Of a stretch of 64,000 nt of DNA, positions 20,793-31,983 are shown in pieces (positions within the stretch are counted from its first letter, which is position 1; every line of letters begins with the position of its first letter). A program made the translations under genes and the position numbers. Location: positions 147,436,001 to 147,500,000 of the forward strand of contig JBITNC010000001.1 of NCBI GenBank assembly GCA_050084985.1, read 5' to 3'. This stretch comes from Nageia nagi. Lineage: Eukaryota; Pinophyta. The notes under the pieces are model-generated. The model made no database searches. It worked only from the letters and a program-made list of their open reading frames with translations, and was not told where the DNA came from.

Positions 20793-22581
20793 AACATTAG
20801 ATTCTAGTCATCTAAATTATTAGTTATTCATTTGGTCAATCTTGCAAACTCATAGTCATCCAAATGATCCTAACTATGATTTTTATAAATATATGACATG
20901 GGTTCCATTTCCAAGTACTGACACTTCATTTTCAAGAGCAACTTCTTAAGATTTAGAAATTCTAAATGATAATTTATATCTTGTGACATCAATTCAAGGG
21001 CTTCAACATCAATTCTTAAGCACTCATCTTGGAAACATTAGATATCATCTCCCTCCATGGTTGATTAAGGTATGTGTGTGGCTTTATGATTATGTTACTA
21101 TTGATGATGGATTTCATGAGTTTAACAATTTTTGACCATATCTTTGATCACACTTGGAATCTTGTATCCTCTATTAATATTATATTTTCTTAATTAATTG
21201 GTATATAGGCATCTTTAAGTTAATTCATTTAGCTAGGGTTTGACCTTTACAGTTTAAACCTTAAGGTTTGAATATTCTTTATATTTATGTATCTTATATT
21301 GTAATAGAGCCATCCTTATTTAGGCTAATTTTAAATAGACACTTTGTCAATATTTGCACAAAGTTCCAAGTGTCACATATGTTTAAGCATTTATCATACA
21401 TATTATTAATATTTGATCAAATATTATTAATTTCATTTAGATCTAGTTAGTGTTATATGAAGTTGTATATCATTTGAATTATATAAATATATCTTATTTC
21501 TATCATCCTTTTGGTTGAGGATTAGGGGACCTACTCTCTTGTTGATTTGGGGTTTCACCCTTCTTGATTGGTCATAAGGCCTCTTGAGGACTTGTGATTT
21601 GAGGTTTCCCATAACATTTATCTACTTTTTAGGTATAAAAATATCTTTTTTTCATATCAAACATAAAATACATATCTATATCCCATTATTAATCATTTTG
21701 TATCATCACATCATAGGAAATATTGGTAGTAAAGTTTAGTTTTTTTGAGATCATTGACAAGGTGTGTTGAGTGATCTATGGTACAAGAAACTAAGCATTA
21801 CAAAATCATGATCATGATGGGACCTCCTTGGTCCTAAAGTTATAAAATGAAAAGGATTTCTCTAATCCCTTATCATAGTTTTATGATATCTTATTTTTGG
21901 ATATTTTCCATTTTTAATGAGTTCTAGAGACTTATTTTATGTAAAACTTGCAAGAAAGCTTACTGGAAAGAACAAAACATGATCTAAAATTTCAAAGATT
22001 TAAATACACTTTAGATTAAATTATGCCTCAAAAAAGTGATTTTGATTGCAAATTACCTCTCTATCAAATAGTTTTATAGGTTTTCTGAATGATTATGAAG
22101 TTGTCCTATACTAGGATGATCTTGACTATTTTTATAGAGTAGTTAATTTGAGCAAGTTTTAAGCATTTTTGTGTAGTTTTGGAGTTTATGCTTAGCTTAT
22201 ATAAGTCCTCTATAAAATTGATCTTTATAATTTGGGTTTCAATATCATAAGACTCATTAGTTATCCTTTTCACAAGATCATTTATTTTTCATTCATTCAA
22301 AATTTTTTTATGTGCACTTGTGATCATCTATATGACTTCTAATCATCAAGAATACTAGCATTATCTCTCATAGTCATCCTTGTAGTGGATTATTTTGAAA
22401 TATAGATGTGTAACCCTAATTACATTTCACAACTTTGGAGTAGGTAAGAATTTTCTTATCTAGGTAAGTATTTGGATCACTTCAAGTAGCTAGTTAATAT
22501 TGTTTTATTGCTCCTTGTATACTAGGATTGCTTTAAATACACTAAATTTTGCATCCATATTGGGGGGGATTTTTACATACA
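20793..22581. other. No gene seen
   Basis: AT-rich spacer between two gypsy elements, with no motif, LTR boundary or array recognised. The last five bases (ATACA, 22577-22581) are the left target duplication of the next element. Confidence 0.6.
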
Positions 22582-22935
22582 TGTTAACACCTAAAAAGGA
22601 ATTTTAATTTAATTAAAGTACCCATTTAGGTATTTTAAATAGTTTATTTATTTAATTAAATAAATGATCTTATCATCATACACTCATATCTACCTTTTAT
22701 ATTTTATGATAAGAGGTCAATTTGAAGATAAGCCTAAGGAGTCTTGGCCCATGTGCACCATAAGCACAAGGAGGAGCCTTGGCACTAGACCTCCTATCTA
22801 TAAACATGTAAGGGTTATGAATGAGAAATCATGACATGATCTAGAATCCTTGATAGGTGGTAATATACTTGTATCATTCTTGATTGGTATTTCTCAACAC
22901 CGCCTATTATATCTAGTTTTTTTTATATAGTGAGT
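22582..22935 (+). repeat. 5' LTR, left part
   Basis: Matches 38517-38858 throughout (for example GAGAAATCATGACATGAT, TCTTGGCCCATGTNCACCAT). The two LTRs stop matching after a T-rich run. The left copy then has ~340 bp with no counterpart in the right LTR, followed by the nested copia element. The LTR end resumes at about 31870. Confidence 0.85.
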
Positions 22936-23277
22936 TCTACATTCTTACAATCTTTTCAACCCACTTGCATTTAATATTTCAAGTGTTAAAGGTGTGACAA
23001 TGATATCAAGTGATAGAAAAAGAAGAACTAGAATGATAATCAGAATAAATTGTTGGGATCCTATCATCAACATTAGGTTGAGGTTAGATTGGTAGCTTTG
23101 CATTTTAATGAAGCTTGTCATTCATAGTTAACCAAATATCACCTCCATTCATCATTACAAGTAAAGTATAGGTTTGTATCTTTTGTTAATATAGTTTGAT
23201 AGGTTAAGATTAATCATATCATTATCATCTTTCATATCACTATTATTACTACTATTTTATGACTAATTGGTTAAATT
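22936..23277. other. LTR-internal segment absent from the right LTR
   Basis: Non-coding. It is either the true central/U5 part of the LTR, deleted from the right copy, or DNA inserted before the copia element. The sequence alone does not decide this. Confidence 0.5.
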
Positions 23278-23793
23278 TGATAAATTCAAGAGAATTTAGA
23301 TAAACAAAAATGGAGCTAAAAATGTAATAACAATAATTTGAACTAAATAGGAACAAGATAAATTAATGTAGAATTGAAATTATAATATGAAGTTCAATAA
23401 TGAAGCTTAATTTATTTTCCAATAGTGAGAGTTGCAGTAAAATTAAATCAACACTCTATAATACTAGTATAATCAAAACTAAATGAAATTACAAGCATTC
23501 TAAACCTAGTAACTTAAACCAATATCAAATACTCTAGACCAAGCTAGAAGATAAAAATAAAATGCTAGAAAATGCCTTAGGAATGATGAGTTTTGAGGCA
23601 CTTTTAATTTGATCCTAACCAATAGGTTGCAAGCCAATTAGATAGAACTAATTAGTTGGTTGAGGATTGGTTGGCATATTTGGGGGTTAGGTGGATGGAG
23701 GTTAGTTAGCTAACCAATCTATAGGGTATAAGTTGGATAGTAAACTAAAAAAATGTTAAGTTTTTCCTTGGAAGAAGCACTGAGCTTCCAAAA
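23278..23793 (-). repeat. 3' LTR of nested copia element
   Basis: 516 bp, direct repeat of 31305-31852. Its minus-strand start is TTTTGG in place of TGTTAG, a decayed end. A PPT-like AAAAGGGATAAT stretch precedes it on the minus strand. Confidence 0.88.
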
Positions 23794-23814
23794 TTATCCC
23801 TTTTGATGCAAATA

Positions 23815-24654
23815 GGGTCACCATGGAGTATCTGAGCATCATATATTGAGCTTTGATAGAAATTTCATGAATATATCAACCAAATTAATCTTGGTATTAC
23901 AATATTAAAGTTCAACTTTCTTCTCCATCATGTTATGGATGAAATGGTACTTCAATTGAAAGTGCTTTAACATGTTATGGTGGATGGAATTATGTGTCAC
24001 ATTAATGGTACTCTAATTATCAAAGTAAATAATGTTTGTTCCATGTTGTTTCTCATTAATATATTCAAGCAACTTCATCAACCATAATGCTTGAGCATTG
24101 GCTATTATGAGAGCAATATACTCTACTTCATAAGAGGAATGTGCTACTAGAGATTGCTTCTTAGAGCTCCATGTAATCAAACCTAAACCAAGTGAAAAAA
24201 ATTATATAGAAGTGGACTTCCTACAATCAAGATTATTTCCCCAATCATTATCATTGAAACTAACAAGTTCTATCTTCTCCACATGAAAATAATATAGACC
24301 AAAATTAATGGTGCCTTTAACATATCTTAGAATTGGCTTTGTAGACTTCATATATAAAATGGAAGGATAATTCATGTATTTAGACATCATTGAGATAGCA
24401 AATTGAATATTAGGCCTAGTATTACAAAGAAATATGAGACTACTTATAATGGTCCTAAATTTTAATTTATTTTCTTTTAGAACACCATATTCTTTGCAAA
24501 GAAACTCTCCATGAGCTATAAGATTTAAATTAATAGTACAATTATCCTTGCCATATTTTTAGAGCTTGTCTCTTGCATACTTGTTTTGCAAAACATAAAA
24601 TTGATCTTAACATTGGTGGATCTCTATGCCAAGAAAGCACCTCATAAGGCCTAT
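23815..24654 (-). pseudogene. copia RNase H and end of RT
   Basis: Directly at the inner edge of the nested insertion the minus strand reads GLMRCFLGIEIHQ, the RT segment after the KDLG motif. Downstream, 24390-24202 contains MSKYMNYPSILYMKSTKPIL, RYVKGTINFGLYYF and FNDNDWGNNLDCRKST, corresponding to the copia RNase H start (D-DWAG-D-RKSTSG). It continues SLGLGLITWSSKKQSLVAHS, YEVEYIALIIANAQALWL, the remaining RNase H blocks, down to about 23815. Compared with the usual STAEAEY, the Ala position reads Val. Confidence 0.88.
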
Positions 24655-25345
24655 TGTAGACCATAACTAATTAATTAAATAAATAATTCATTAATATGAT
24701 TTACAATGTATAATATGTTGTTTGAGGTTATACAAGCCATATATGATCTCTAATTGATTTATAAACCTCATAAATGAATAGAGCATTCTGATTACATACA
24801 AAATGAGTTGCCACACACCTACCTTCTGATCATTAGTGAGCTCTAAGTAGTCAAATTATTGCATCATCAATTTATAGAAAATACACACCATTAGCAGCAT
24901 GAAATTAGTAGAATTATGTGCATGAATTGAAATATATGGAACTAGAATAAGAGTATTAGAGATCTAACTTCAAACATAATAACACTCATTCACAATGAAT
25001 GCCATTAACAACCTAAAATTAGCACATACACGAGCAAAAATTGAAATGCATGAGACAAGATGAAGGGTATATCAACTCAAAAATATGTGATGTTATAGAA
25101 CACCTTTATTTAGATGAATATGATATTACATGTTTTATTCACTCATCCTCCTTCCATGAGAGATTGTGTTTCCTTTGATGTCTTTATATAGCACCACTTC
25201 TATTACAAGATTTGACCCCTAGGTAATGATATAATGTTCCACAACATGAATTACATAGCTTTGGGTATTTTTAACCCCTTTTTACATAATAAATCCTCTA
25301 AAATGAATTATTTAATAAATAATAATTTATTTTTAGGCATCTACA
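24655..25345 (-). repeat. 3' LTR of family A element
   Basis: Direct repeat of 27220-27915, very similar (for example both have ACAACCTAAAATTAGCACAT and CATGAGAGATTGTGTT). It is bounded by TGTAGA/TCTACA. Confidence 0.93.
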
Positions 25346-26517
25346 TTTGCCCTTCTTTAGATATATGATTGAAGCAATGAAATTACATGTCTAAAGAACA
25401 AGTGTAGAAGAATTTTTTTTTTTTATAACTTTGAACTCTTTATTGCACTACCCCTTCTTGTTATTGTTGATGATGATTAGGGTCCCTTGCTACCCCCTAT
25501 TGACTTAAATTCCCTAGGAAAGGTCCTTGAATGGTTCAACTAAGGAAAAATCTGATGAAAAGCCTCTCTTCGAGAATGATGATGTGTAGATGATGGAAAT
25601 GACTATGATGATGTAGGTGGATGGTCCAATATCTAATTTTAGAGATAGAAGATGTTTTTTTTTTCCTAGTACTACTTCAACCATGAATTTGGCCATTCTA
25701 TCATTTCTAATACTCAAGAACCATTCATACTTACATCCATACCTTAAAATAGAGAGGATCTACTTTGACTAAAATGAAATGGTGATGAAATGGAAATCAT
25801 TGATGGTGTAGGGAATAGTGTTCACACCACTAATAGTCTAGATTTCTATGATTTTTCTTCTAATTTTTAGAATGTAGATACCTACAAGAAAGTATTAGCA
25901 ATACCCTACATGAAAATAGTATGGATGCACAGTGAGTTGTGTTATCTATTGATGATAAGTCAATATCAGCAATCTACTTATAGCTACATCATTGGTTTAT
26001 CTTTTAAGTGAGTGAACTCTTACTAGCCATATCAATGGCCATTAGTGATCATATGTTTTATGTCTATGATCTAAAGACATTATGTTGTCTATAAATGTTT
26101 TTCTCTTTCTTTTAATTATTTTTCTTCATTTTTTTACACCTTGCTAATGACATGCAAATAGTAATGCACACTATTAATGGCATGTATCCCCATAAAATTT
26201 ATCCAAAAATTCCTTGTGCACTATTGCACCATCATTCTAAATGATTTCTACTATGAGATTTATGATTATGTACCCTTTTTCATCATCTTACTAAAATAAT
26301 AATGCCCCCAAGACATAAAATGTGACTGGTTTGGAGAAATATAATGTTTTCCTAAAATCCATCAAAACTAAACTCTAACTATATTCATCCATGAATGGAA
26401 AAATAAAATTATCCACAATTATATCAATATTTAGCAATGAAATATCAACTCTTATCCCTTTAATAGGCTTATCAATATGAACCATTTGTTTTGAAAAATG
26501 CATGAAAAAACATGGAT

Positions 26518-26931
26518 CTACATCAAGCATATCAATATAAGACTTTGCAAAAGTATTATGAATCTCAATAAACTCATTTGTGTACCTTTTTCTTGTGGTG
26601 GTGGAAGAGAAGCTTCAACTTCAACCAATTCATCATCCTTTTGTAATAGCACCAATGATCTATTCAACCCTAAAATCTCATTTGCTTCCTCATTATCCTT
26701 ATTTGAGTTAGCCAATTTAGAACATGCCCCCATGTGCTCCAATATATCATCCTTATTATAGCCATCAAACTCCATTGGAACAACATAATTATACCATAAT
26801 TCAACATTAATATCATCATAAACATGAGAAGAGAATATATCATGATTTGATATTTCTAAACCCTTTTCAACACTCTTACAACTATCAACCATATATTCTT
26901 GCACAAAAGGATCTAAAAAGATATTACACAT
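26518..26931 (-). CDS. Unidentified 137-codon ORF of family A element
   Basis: This is the only sizeable open frame in the family A interior. It is acidic (for example FDGYNKDDILEHMGACSKLA and NKDNEEANEILGLN) with a short Pro stretch (ASLPPPQEKG) and a hydrophobic C-terminus (RFIILLQSLILICLM). No zinc knuckle, protease or polymerase motif was found. An upstream degenerate frame reads MKSLDSIHNYSPPSKYKAP. It may be a reduced gag-derived or family-specific protein. Expression and function are unknown. The overlapping plus-strand frame 26498-26761 is treated as its antisense shadow. Confidence 0.4.
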   Translation of the reverse strand: MCNIFLDPFVQEYMVDSCKSVEKGLEISNHDIFSSHVYDDINVELWYNYVVPMEFDGYNKDDILEHMGACSKLANSNKDNEEANEILGLNRSLVLLQKDDELVEVEASLPPPQEKGTQMSLLRFIILLQSLILICLM

Positions 26932-27203
26932 TATTATTTATTCAACTAAAGGATTTGGATCTAATGATGATGAAATAAAGAACCATTTTCTTCAAATTTG
27001 GGGGCTTTGTACTTAGATGGTGGGGAATAATTATGGATGCTATCTAAACTCTTCATTGCAGGCACTTCTCTTTTCATCTTTCAAATACATCTTCCATTTT
27101 AATGCCATTTAAGGCTTAGAAATAGTTATAAATATCACTATCAGTGTAGATCTAGATCAAAATTCTCATAAGATCTCACCAGGAGGGCAAGATAAATCAA
27201 ATA

Positions 27204-27216
27204 GTCAGGTTCACCA
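27204..27216 (-). other. Primer-binding site of family A element
   Basis: The minus strand reads TGGTGAACCTGAC three bases after the 5' LTR. It resembles the TGGTGACCCCAAC site of the gypsy element at 31905, suggesting the same tRNA class. Confidence 0.6.
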
Positions 27217-27219
27217 AAA

Positions 27220-27915
27220 TGTAGACCATAAATAATGAATTAAATAAATAATTTATTAATATGATTTACAATCTATAATATATTTTTTAAGGTCATATAA
27301 GCCTTATATGATCTATAACTAATGTATAAACCTTATAAATGAATAGAGCATTTTGAGTACATACAAAACAAGTGGTCACACTCCTACCTTGTAATCATCA
27401 ATGAGCTCTAGGAAGTTGAATTATCGTACCATGAATTTATAGAAAATACATGCCATTAGACGCATGGAATTGATAGAATTACTCACATGAATTGAAATAT
27501 ATGGAAGCATATGAAGAGTATTAGAGATTCAACTTCAAACATAATAACACTCATTCATAATGAATGCCATTAACAACCTAAAATTAGCACATACATGAGC
27601 AAAAATTGAAATGCATGAGACAAGATGAAGGGTATACCAACTCAAAAATAGGTGATGTTAGAGAACACAATTATTTAGATGAATATGATATTACATGTTT
27701 TATTCACTCATCCTCCCTCCATGAGAGATTGTGTTGCCTTTGATGTCTTTATATAGTAACACTTCTATTACAAGATTTGACCCCTAAGTCATGATATAAT
27801 GGTCCATTACATGAATTACATAGATTTGGGTATTTTTAACCCCTTTTTATATAATACATCATTAAAGCTCTAAGATGTTATTTAATAAATAATAATTCAT
27901 TTTTAGGCATATATA
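27220..27915 (-). repeat. 5' LTR of family A element
   Basis: 696-bp partner of 24655-25345. Confidence 0.93.
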
Positions 27916-27920
27916 CCTAG

Positions 27921-29050
27921 ATCCTTTATATCAAACTCATACATCAAATTAGTTCTAAACTTGTCATTCATGATGGAATCACTTTCCATATAAATTAAAT
28001 GATCAGCATAAAGAGAAATAAGTAAAATATGACTTCTCTCTTGATGTAGAGTGTTGGTTTATTTTTTCTTATAATGAGCCCAAACCTTTGTAAGTCCATC
28101 AATCTAGGTATACCAAGCTCTTGGAGCTTTCTTGAGATAATACAATACCTTCTTGAGATTGTGTATATTCTTTTCTTTGCCTTACACTTGAAATCCTTGA
28201 GGTTATTATACATAAATATCCTCATACAAGTAGACATTAAATAATGCACTATTTATATCTATGTGATGCACATTCCAATGCTTTTGGGCTACTATTGAAA
28301 GAAGCATTCTTACTATTTCTTGTCTTGCAACTGGTGCAAAAATCTCCTTATAATCCATACCATATATTTATGTGAACCCTTTGGAAACCAATCTTACTTT
28401 ATATCTTTCAATTGTTCCATCATTTTTTTATTTAGTTTTATAGACCCACTTGGAGCCTACACATCTCTTTCCTTTAGGTAAATCATAATGTTTGTAAGTA
28501 TCATTGTTTTTAATTGAATGAAGCTCTTTTTACATGGCCTTCAATCACACTTTTTAGTGCAATCTTCCCTATAACAAGATGGATTAAAAAAACTATTTTG
28601 AGCTACACATAATGCATAATTAGTAATCTCCCCCTTTGGGTCTTCATCTATGTCCATATCACTAAATTGCTTTATAAAATTTTTCATTTCATGAAATTGA
28701 CTTCTAGTAAGCCTTTGGTGAAAATTTGGATCTACATCATGAGAAGGAGGATGGTTTTGAAAATGTTTTTTTACCTCTTTTTTTCTTTATCACTTCTTGA
28801 ATCACACTAGGAGAACCTCCACTTGAAGGATAAGTAGGAGTGGTTTAGAGCTATTGGAGGGACTTTATGGAGGACTTCAAGGCACAACTTGAATATTTGT
28901 AAGAGAATTTGATCTCTTGGGCTGTACATTATTCAATTTTGAAGTGTTTTCATAGTTTGGCACTTATCCTCCAATATCTATAATGAATTTTTTCTATTTT
29001 CCAAAAAATTTCCCCTCCTTGAAAATGATATCCCTTGACACAACTATTTT
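27921..29050 (-). pseudogene. copia reverse transcriptase, main part
   Basis: Reading the minus strand from about 28280: HIDINSALFNVYLYEDIYV, two stops, PQGFQV, NLKKVLYYLKKAPRAWY, then ISLYADHLIYM, MYEFDIKDLG. These are the copia RT blocks DVKSAFLNG, LKKALYGLKQAPRAW and YVDD. The catalytic box at 27999-28010 reads YADH, so its second Asp is lost. The frame ends exactly at the family A insertion and resumes at 24654. The region 28280-29050 holds the RT N-terminus and integrase C-terminal linker in broken frames. Confidence 0.88.
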
Positions 29051-29052
29051 TC

Positions 29053-29720
29053 TTATTTTGGGATTGTAAAGCCTATATGCTTTACTCTCTTCACTATACC
29101 CAATGAACACATATGGTTCACTCTTTGCATCCATTTTTGTTTTTGTTCTCTTTTGGCATGTGAGCATATGCCAACAACAAAAAACTCTAAAATATCAAAC
29201 ACTTGGCTTATTATCATACCAAGATTCAAAAGGGGTCTCTCCTTCAACTATACTAGTTGATCATCTATTTAAAATATAATTAGATGTTCTCACTACCTCA
29301 TCCCAATACATGTCATGCAATTTTTTGGATTACAACAAGCATCTTTCTTCTCCATGAGAGCTCTATTTTTTCTCTTATCCATTCCATTTTGTTGAGAAGT
29401 ATAGGTTCTAGTATATTTCCTCTTAATACCATGATCCTTACAAAAATTAGTAAATTTATTAGAGGCATACTCTCCCCCTTTATCACTTCTGACACATCTA
29501 ATTTTATGCTCACTCTCATTCTCAACCAAATCCTTGAATTCCTTAAAATACCCAAATGCCTCACCTTTATGTTTGAGAAAATAAACCCAACATATTCTAC
29601 TAATATCATCAATAAAAGTGAGGAAATAATAATTCATACCAAGACTCTTTGATTGCATTGATCAACATAAATTAGTATGCACCAACTATAATGGAAGTGA
29701 GGCCCTCCATGCTTTCCTAT
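29053..29720 (-). pseudogene. copia integrase
   Basis: Minus strand 29658-29293: NYYFLTFIDDISRICWVYFL, then EFKDLVENESEHKIRCVRSD, KGGEYASNKFTNFCKDHGIK, YTSQQNGMDKRKNRAL. The first two catalytic aspartates (FIDD and RSDKGGEY) are present. The glutamate that normally lies in the AERKN motif reads Lys (DKRKN), consistent with one G-to-A change. The 29053-29247 open part, with VGICSHAKREQKQKWMQRVN and GIVKRVKHIGFTIPK, resembles the GY-KGYR-L region after the core. This copy would be catalytically dead even without its stops. Confidence 0.9.
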
Positions 29721-30259
29721 GATCAAATTTTTATCTTTCTTTCTTTCCCAAACCACAAGTTTCACAAATAGATTTTGGATCTTCAACAAGAGGCAACCCA
29801 TGAATAAGATCATGAAATAGCTTTAAGATATTAAAATTTAAGTGGTCAAATCTGAGATGCCACAACTAATATATGTTATATACAACTATAATTGCAAGAA
29901 TACTATCCACTTTATCTCCAAGATTCAATGGAAATAACCAATTGGAAGTCATGTAAATAGTAGTAACATACTTGTTCCCATGATTCTTGTCAAAAAAATT
30001 ATATTTTTCATCCTCAAAAATCAACTTGTAGTTGTTCTCCATAATCTACCTAACATTAAGTAAACTATGAGCCATATCCAAAGTATCATAGACATCATTC
30101 ACCTTCTTCATTCCATGCTTGGTAGGCATCACAACTTGTATGCCTTTACTAACCACTTCTATTACACATATTGCCAAGCTTAATGCTTGACCTATAGGGA
30201 TGATCAATTAAGGAGAGAAACTCCCCTTTTTAATCATATGGTTGGAGCAACTAGTTTTC

Positions 30260-31196
30260 AATAAACAAGTTTATTCACCTTTTGTTTCAACTACATTGGC
30301 TATCTCCTCCATGGAAAGAAAGAGATTTTTATCATAATCTTCTTCCTCTCCATAATTGTGTGATCTTCCTTCCCCATTGGCTTCTTTTTTTGTTCTACAC
30401 TCCCTCTCAGTGTGCTATATTCATTCTAGTAAAAGCATTTAGCATTCCACTTTTCACTATTTCCTCTACCTCTTCCTTTGTATTTTGAAGAGCCTCCTCT
30501 TACTCTTCCTTTCCAATTGGAGCTTGATTCACCTTCCTTTACAACAAATACTTTCTCATCCTTACTATATTAAACTAGCTCATCATCTATTCTCTCTTCA
30601 TGTAACATAAGAGCTCTAATGACTAGAGAGTAAATCTCCATTTGAGAGAAATATTTAGTCTCCTCCAAAATCATAGCAATATGATTCTAGTTCTTAATGA
30701 AAGATCTTAGAATTTTCTTAATAACCATTACCTTTCCCAAGATCTCTATTAGAGTAGATATTTTATTTACAATCTCCTTGACTCTACCAAAGTAATTTGA
30801 AGCTTTCTTAGTATCTTTCATCTTAAGAGTCTCAAATTCTATCCTTAGAGTCTGTAATTTCACCTCTTTTACTTGTTCAATCCCTTGGAATCCTTCTTTC
30901 AACACTTTTAAAGTATATTTGGTTATCTTACAACCTATATTTCTAGGAAAAATATTCCTATCAATATCTACTTAGAGGTGAGATAAGGAAAGAGAGTTCT
31001 TGCTCCTATATTCCGTCTTAGCCTTCTTACCATCTCATGAAAGAGTGCTCTAATATGCTAAATTTATGTAGCCATCATTAACAATATACCACAAATCTTT
31101 GCCTATAAGAAAAGTTTGTATCTTAATGCTCTAGTACTCATAATCACTTTCATCAAACTCTAGAATAGGAATAGATGAGATTATATTTATAGCCAT
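30260..31196 (-). pseudogene. copia gag
   Basis: The start chosen is the ATG at 31194-31196, about 95 bp after the PBS. The N-terminus reads MAINIISSIPILEFDESDYE, then YWSIKIQTFLIGKDLWYIV, the copia Gag signature FDG-Y-W-K-FL-DLW-V. The central part at 30905-30687 (VLKEGFQGIEQVKEVKLQTL, FETLKMKDTKKASNYFGRVK, EIVNKISTLIEILGK) matches the L-F-M-E-ES-Y-R-I-N core. An Arg/Gly/Lys-rich segment (NWKGRVRGGSSKYKGRGRG) precedes a decayed zinc knuckle (KCFY). Stops are mainly TAA/TAG. Confidence 0.85.
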
Positions 31197-31290
31197 TATA
31201 CCTACAAACAAAGAAACAAATACTCTATAACAAACCTTTGCAATTACAAGAAGCCACATGCTTTCTCAAACCTAACTAAAACCCAAAAAA

Positions 31291-31302
31291 TATTTGATTC
31301 CA
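31291..31302 (-). other. Degenerate PBS of nested copia element
   Basis: The minus strand reads TGGAATCAAATA two bases after the 5' LTR. It keeps 8 of 12 bases of the initiator-Met tRNA site. Confidence 0.5.
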
Positions 31303-31304
31303 AA

Positions 31305-31852
31305 TGATGAATTCAAGAGAATTCAAATAAACAAAAATGAAGCTAAAAATATTATAATAATAATTTGAAATGAATATGAATAAAATAAATTAATGTAGAA
31401 TCAAAATTACAATATGAAGTTTAGTAATGAAGCTTCATTTACTCTTCAATGGTGACAATTATAGTAAAATTGAGTCAACACTTTACAATATTAGCATAAT
31501 CAAAACTAAACTAAGTTATAAGCATTCTAAACCTAGTAACTAAAGCTAATAGCTTTTACACATGTTGAATACTCCAAGGCGAGTTGGAAGACATAAATAA
31601 AAGACAAAAAAATACCAAAAAAGTCCAAAAATACATCTAGAATGATGAGTTTCAAGGTACTTTTAATCTAGACCTAACCAATAGGTAACAAACCAATTGG
31701 ATAGGTCTAACTAGTTGGCTAAGGATTGATTGGCATATTTGGGGGCTATTTGGATGGGGGTTAGTTAGCTAGTTGATCTACAAGGTACCAACTCAACATT
31801 AAACTCATAAAATGTTAAGTTTTTCCTTGGGGAAATTATTGAGTTTCTAACA
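31305..31852 (-). repeat. 5' LTR of nested copia element
   Basis: 548-bp partner of 23278-23793, ending TTCTAACA on the plus strand and followed by the AAATT duplication. Confidence 0.9.
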
Positions 31853-31857
31853 AAATT

Positions 31858-31902
31858 TAATATTGTAAAATAATCCTAATAATTATTATTTTGGTTATAA
31901 CA
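31858..31902 (+). repeat. 5' LTR of gypsy element, right end
   Basis: TAATAATTATTATTTTGGTT followed by ATAACA matches the end of the right LTR (38865-38892). The LTR terminus TAACA is followed two bases later by the PBS. Confidence 0.8.
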
Positions 31903-31904
31903 AT

Positions 31905-31917
31905 TGGTGACCCCAAC
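31905..31917 (+). other. Primer-binding site of gypsy element
   Basis: TGGTGACCCCAAC, a typical plant gypsy-type PBS that starts TGG after the LTR. I do not assign the tRNA. Confidence 0.75.
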
Positions 31918-31983
31918 TTCTTTTTGACACATTGTTGTTTCATTCACTAGTTGCATCAAAAACCTTAAGGTTTTTGGATAGGA

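Larger units (their letters stand above)
24655..27915 (-). mobile_element. Small LTR retrotransposon nested in copia RT (family A)
   Basis: LTRs 24655-25345 (691 bp) and 27220-27915 (696 bp) start TGTAGA and end TCTACA. The right copy ends TATATA on the plus strand. The flanks CCTAT (24650-24654) and CCTAG (27916-27920) are a near-perfect duplication, and the host RT frame resumes across it (KDLG then LMRCFLG). The PBS on the minus strand is TGGTGAACCTGAC at 27204-27216, and the PPT AAAGAAGGGCAAA follows the left LTR. The internal region is only 1.87 kb, with one 137-codon ORF and no pol. I therefore infer a non-autonomous, probably gypsy-dependent element. Related pieces lie at 46590-47319 and 54895-55895. 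Confidence 0.88.
23278..31852 (-). mobile_element. Ty1/copia retrotransposon nested in the gypsy LTR
   Basis: Minus-oriented and flanked by an exact AAATT duplication (23273-23277 and 31853-31857). LTRs at 23278-23793 and 31305-31852. Coding order on the minus strand is gag, integrase, RT, RNase H, as in copia. A 3.26-kb LTR element is inserted in the RT gene. Without it the copy is 5.3 kb, the normal copia size. A degenerate PBS (TGGAATCAAATA) lies at 31291-31302. All ORFs carry stops. Confidence 0.92.

Noticed and set aside
22990-23020. Possible PBS (TGATATCAAGTG) that would end a left LTR at about 22997
   Set aside because: Only about half of the initiator-Met site matches. The end shared with the right LTR and the good PBS at 31905 fit the nested-insertion model better.
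29284-29652. Plus-strand 122-codon open frame
   Set aside because: It is exactly antisense to the copia integrase, which has clear catalytic motifs on the minus strand.
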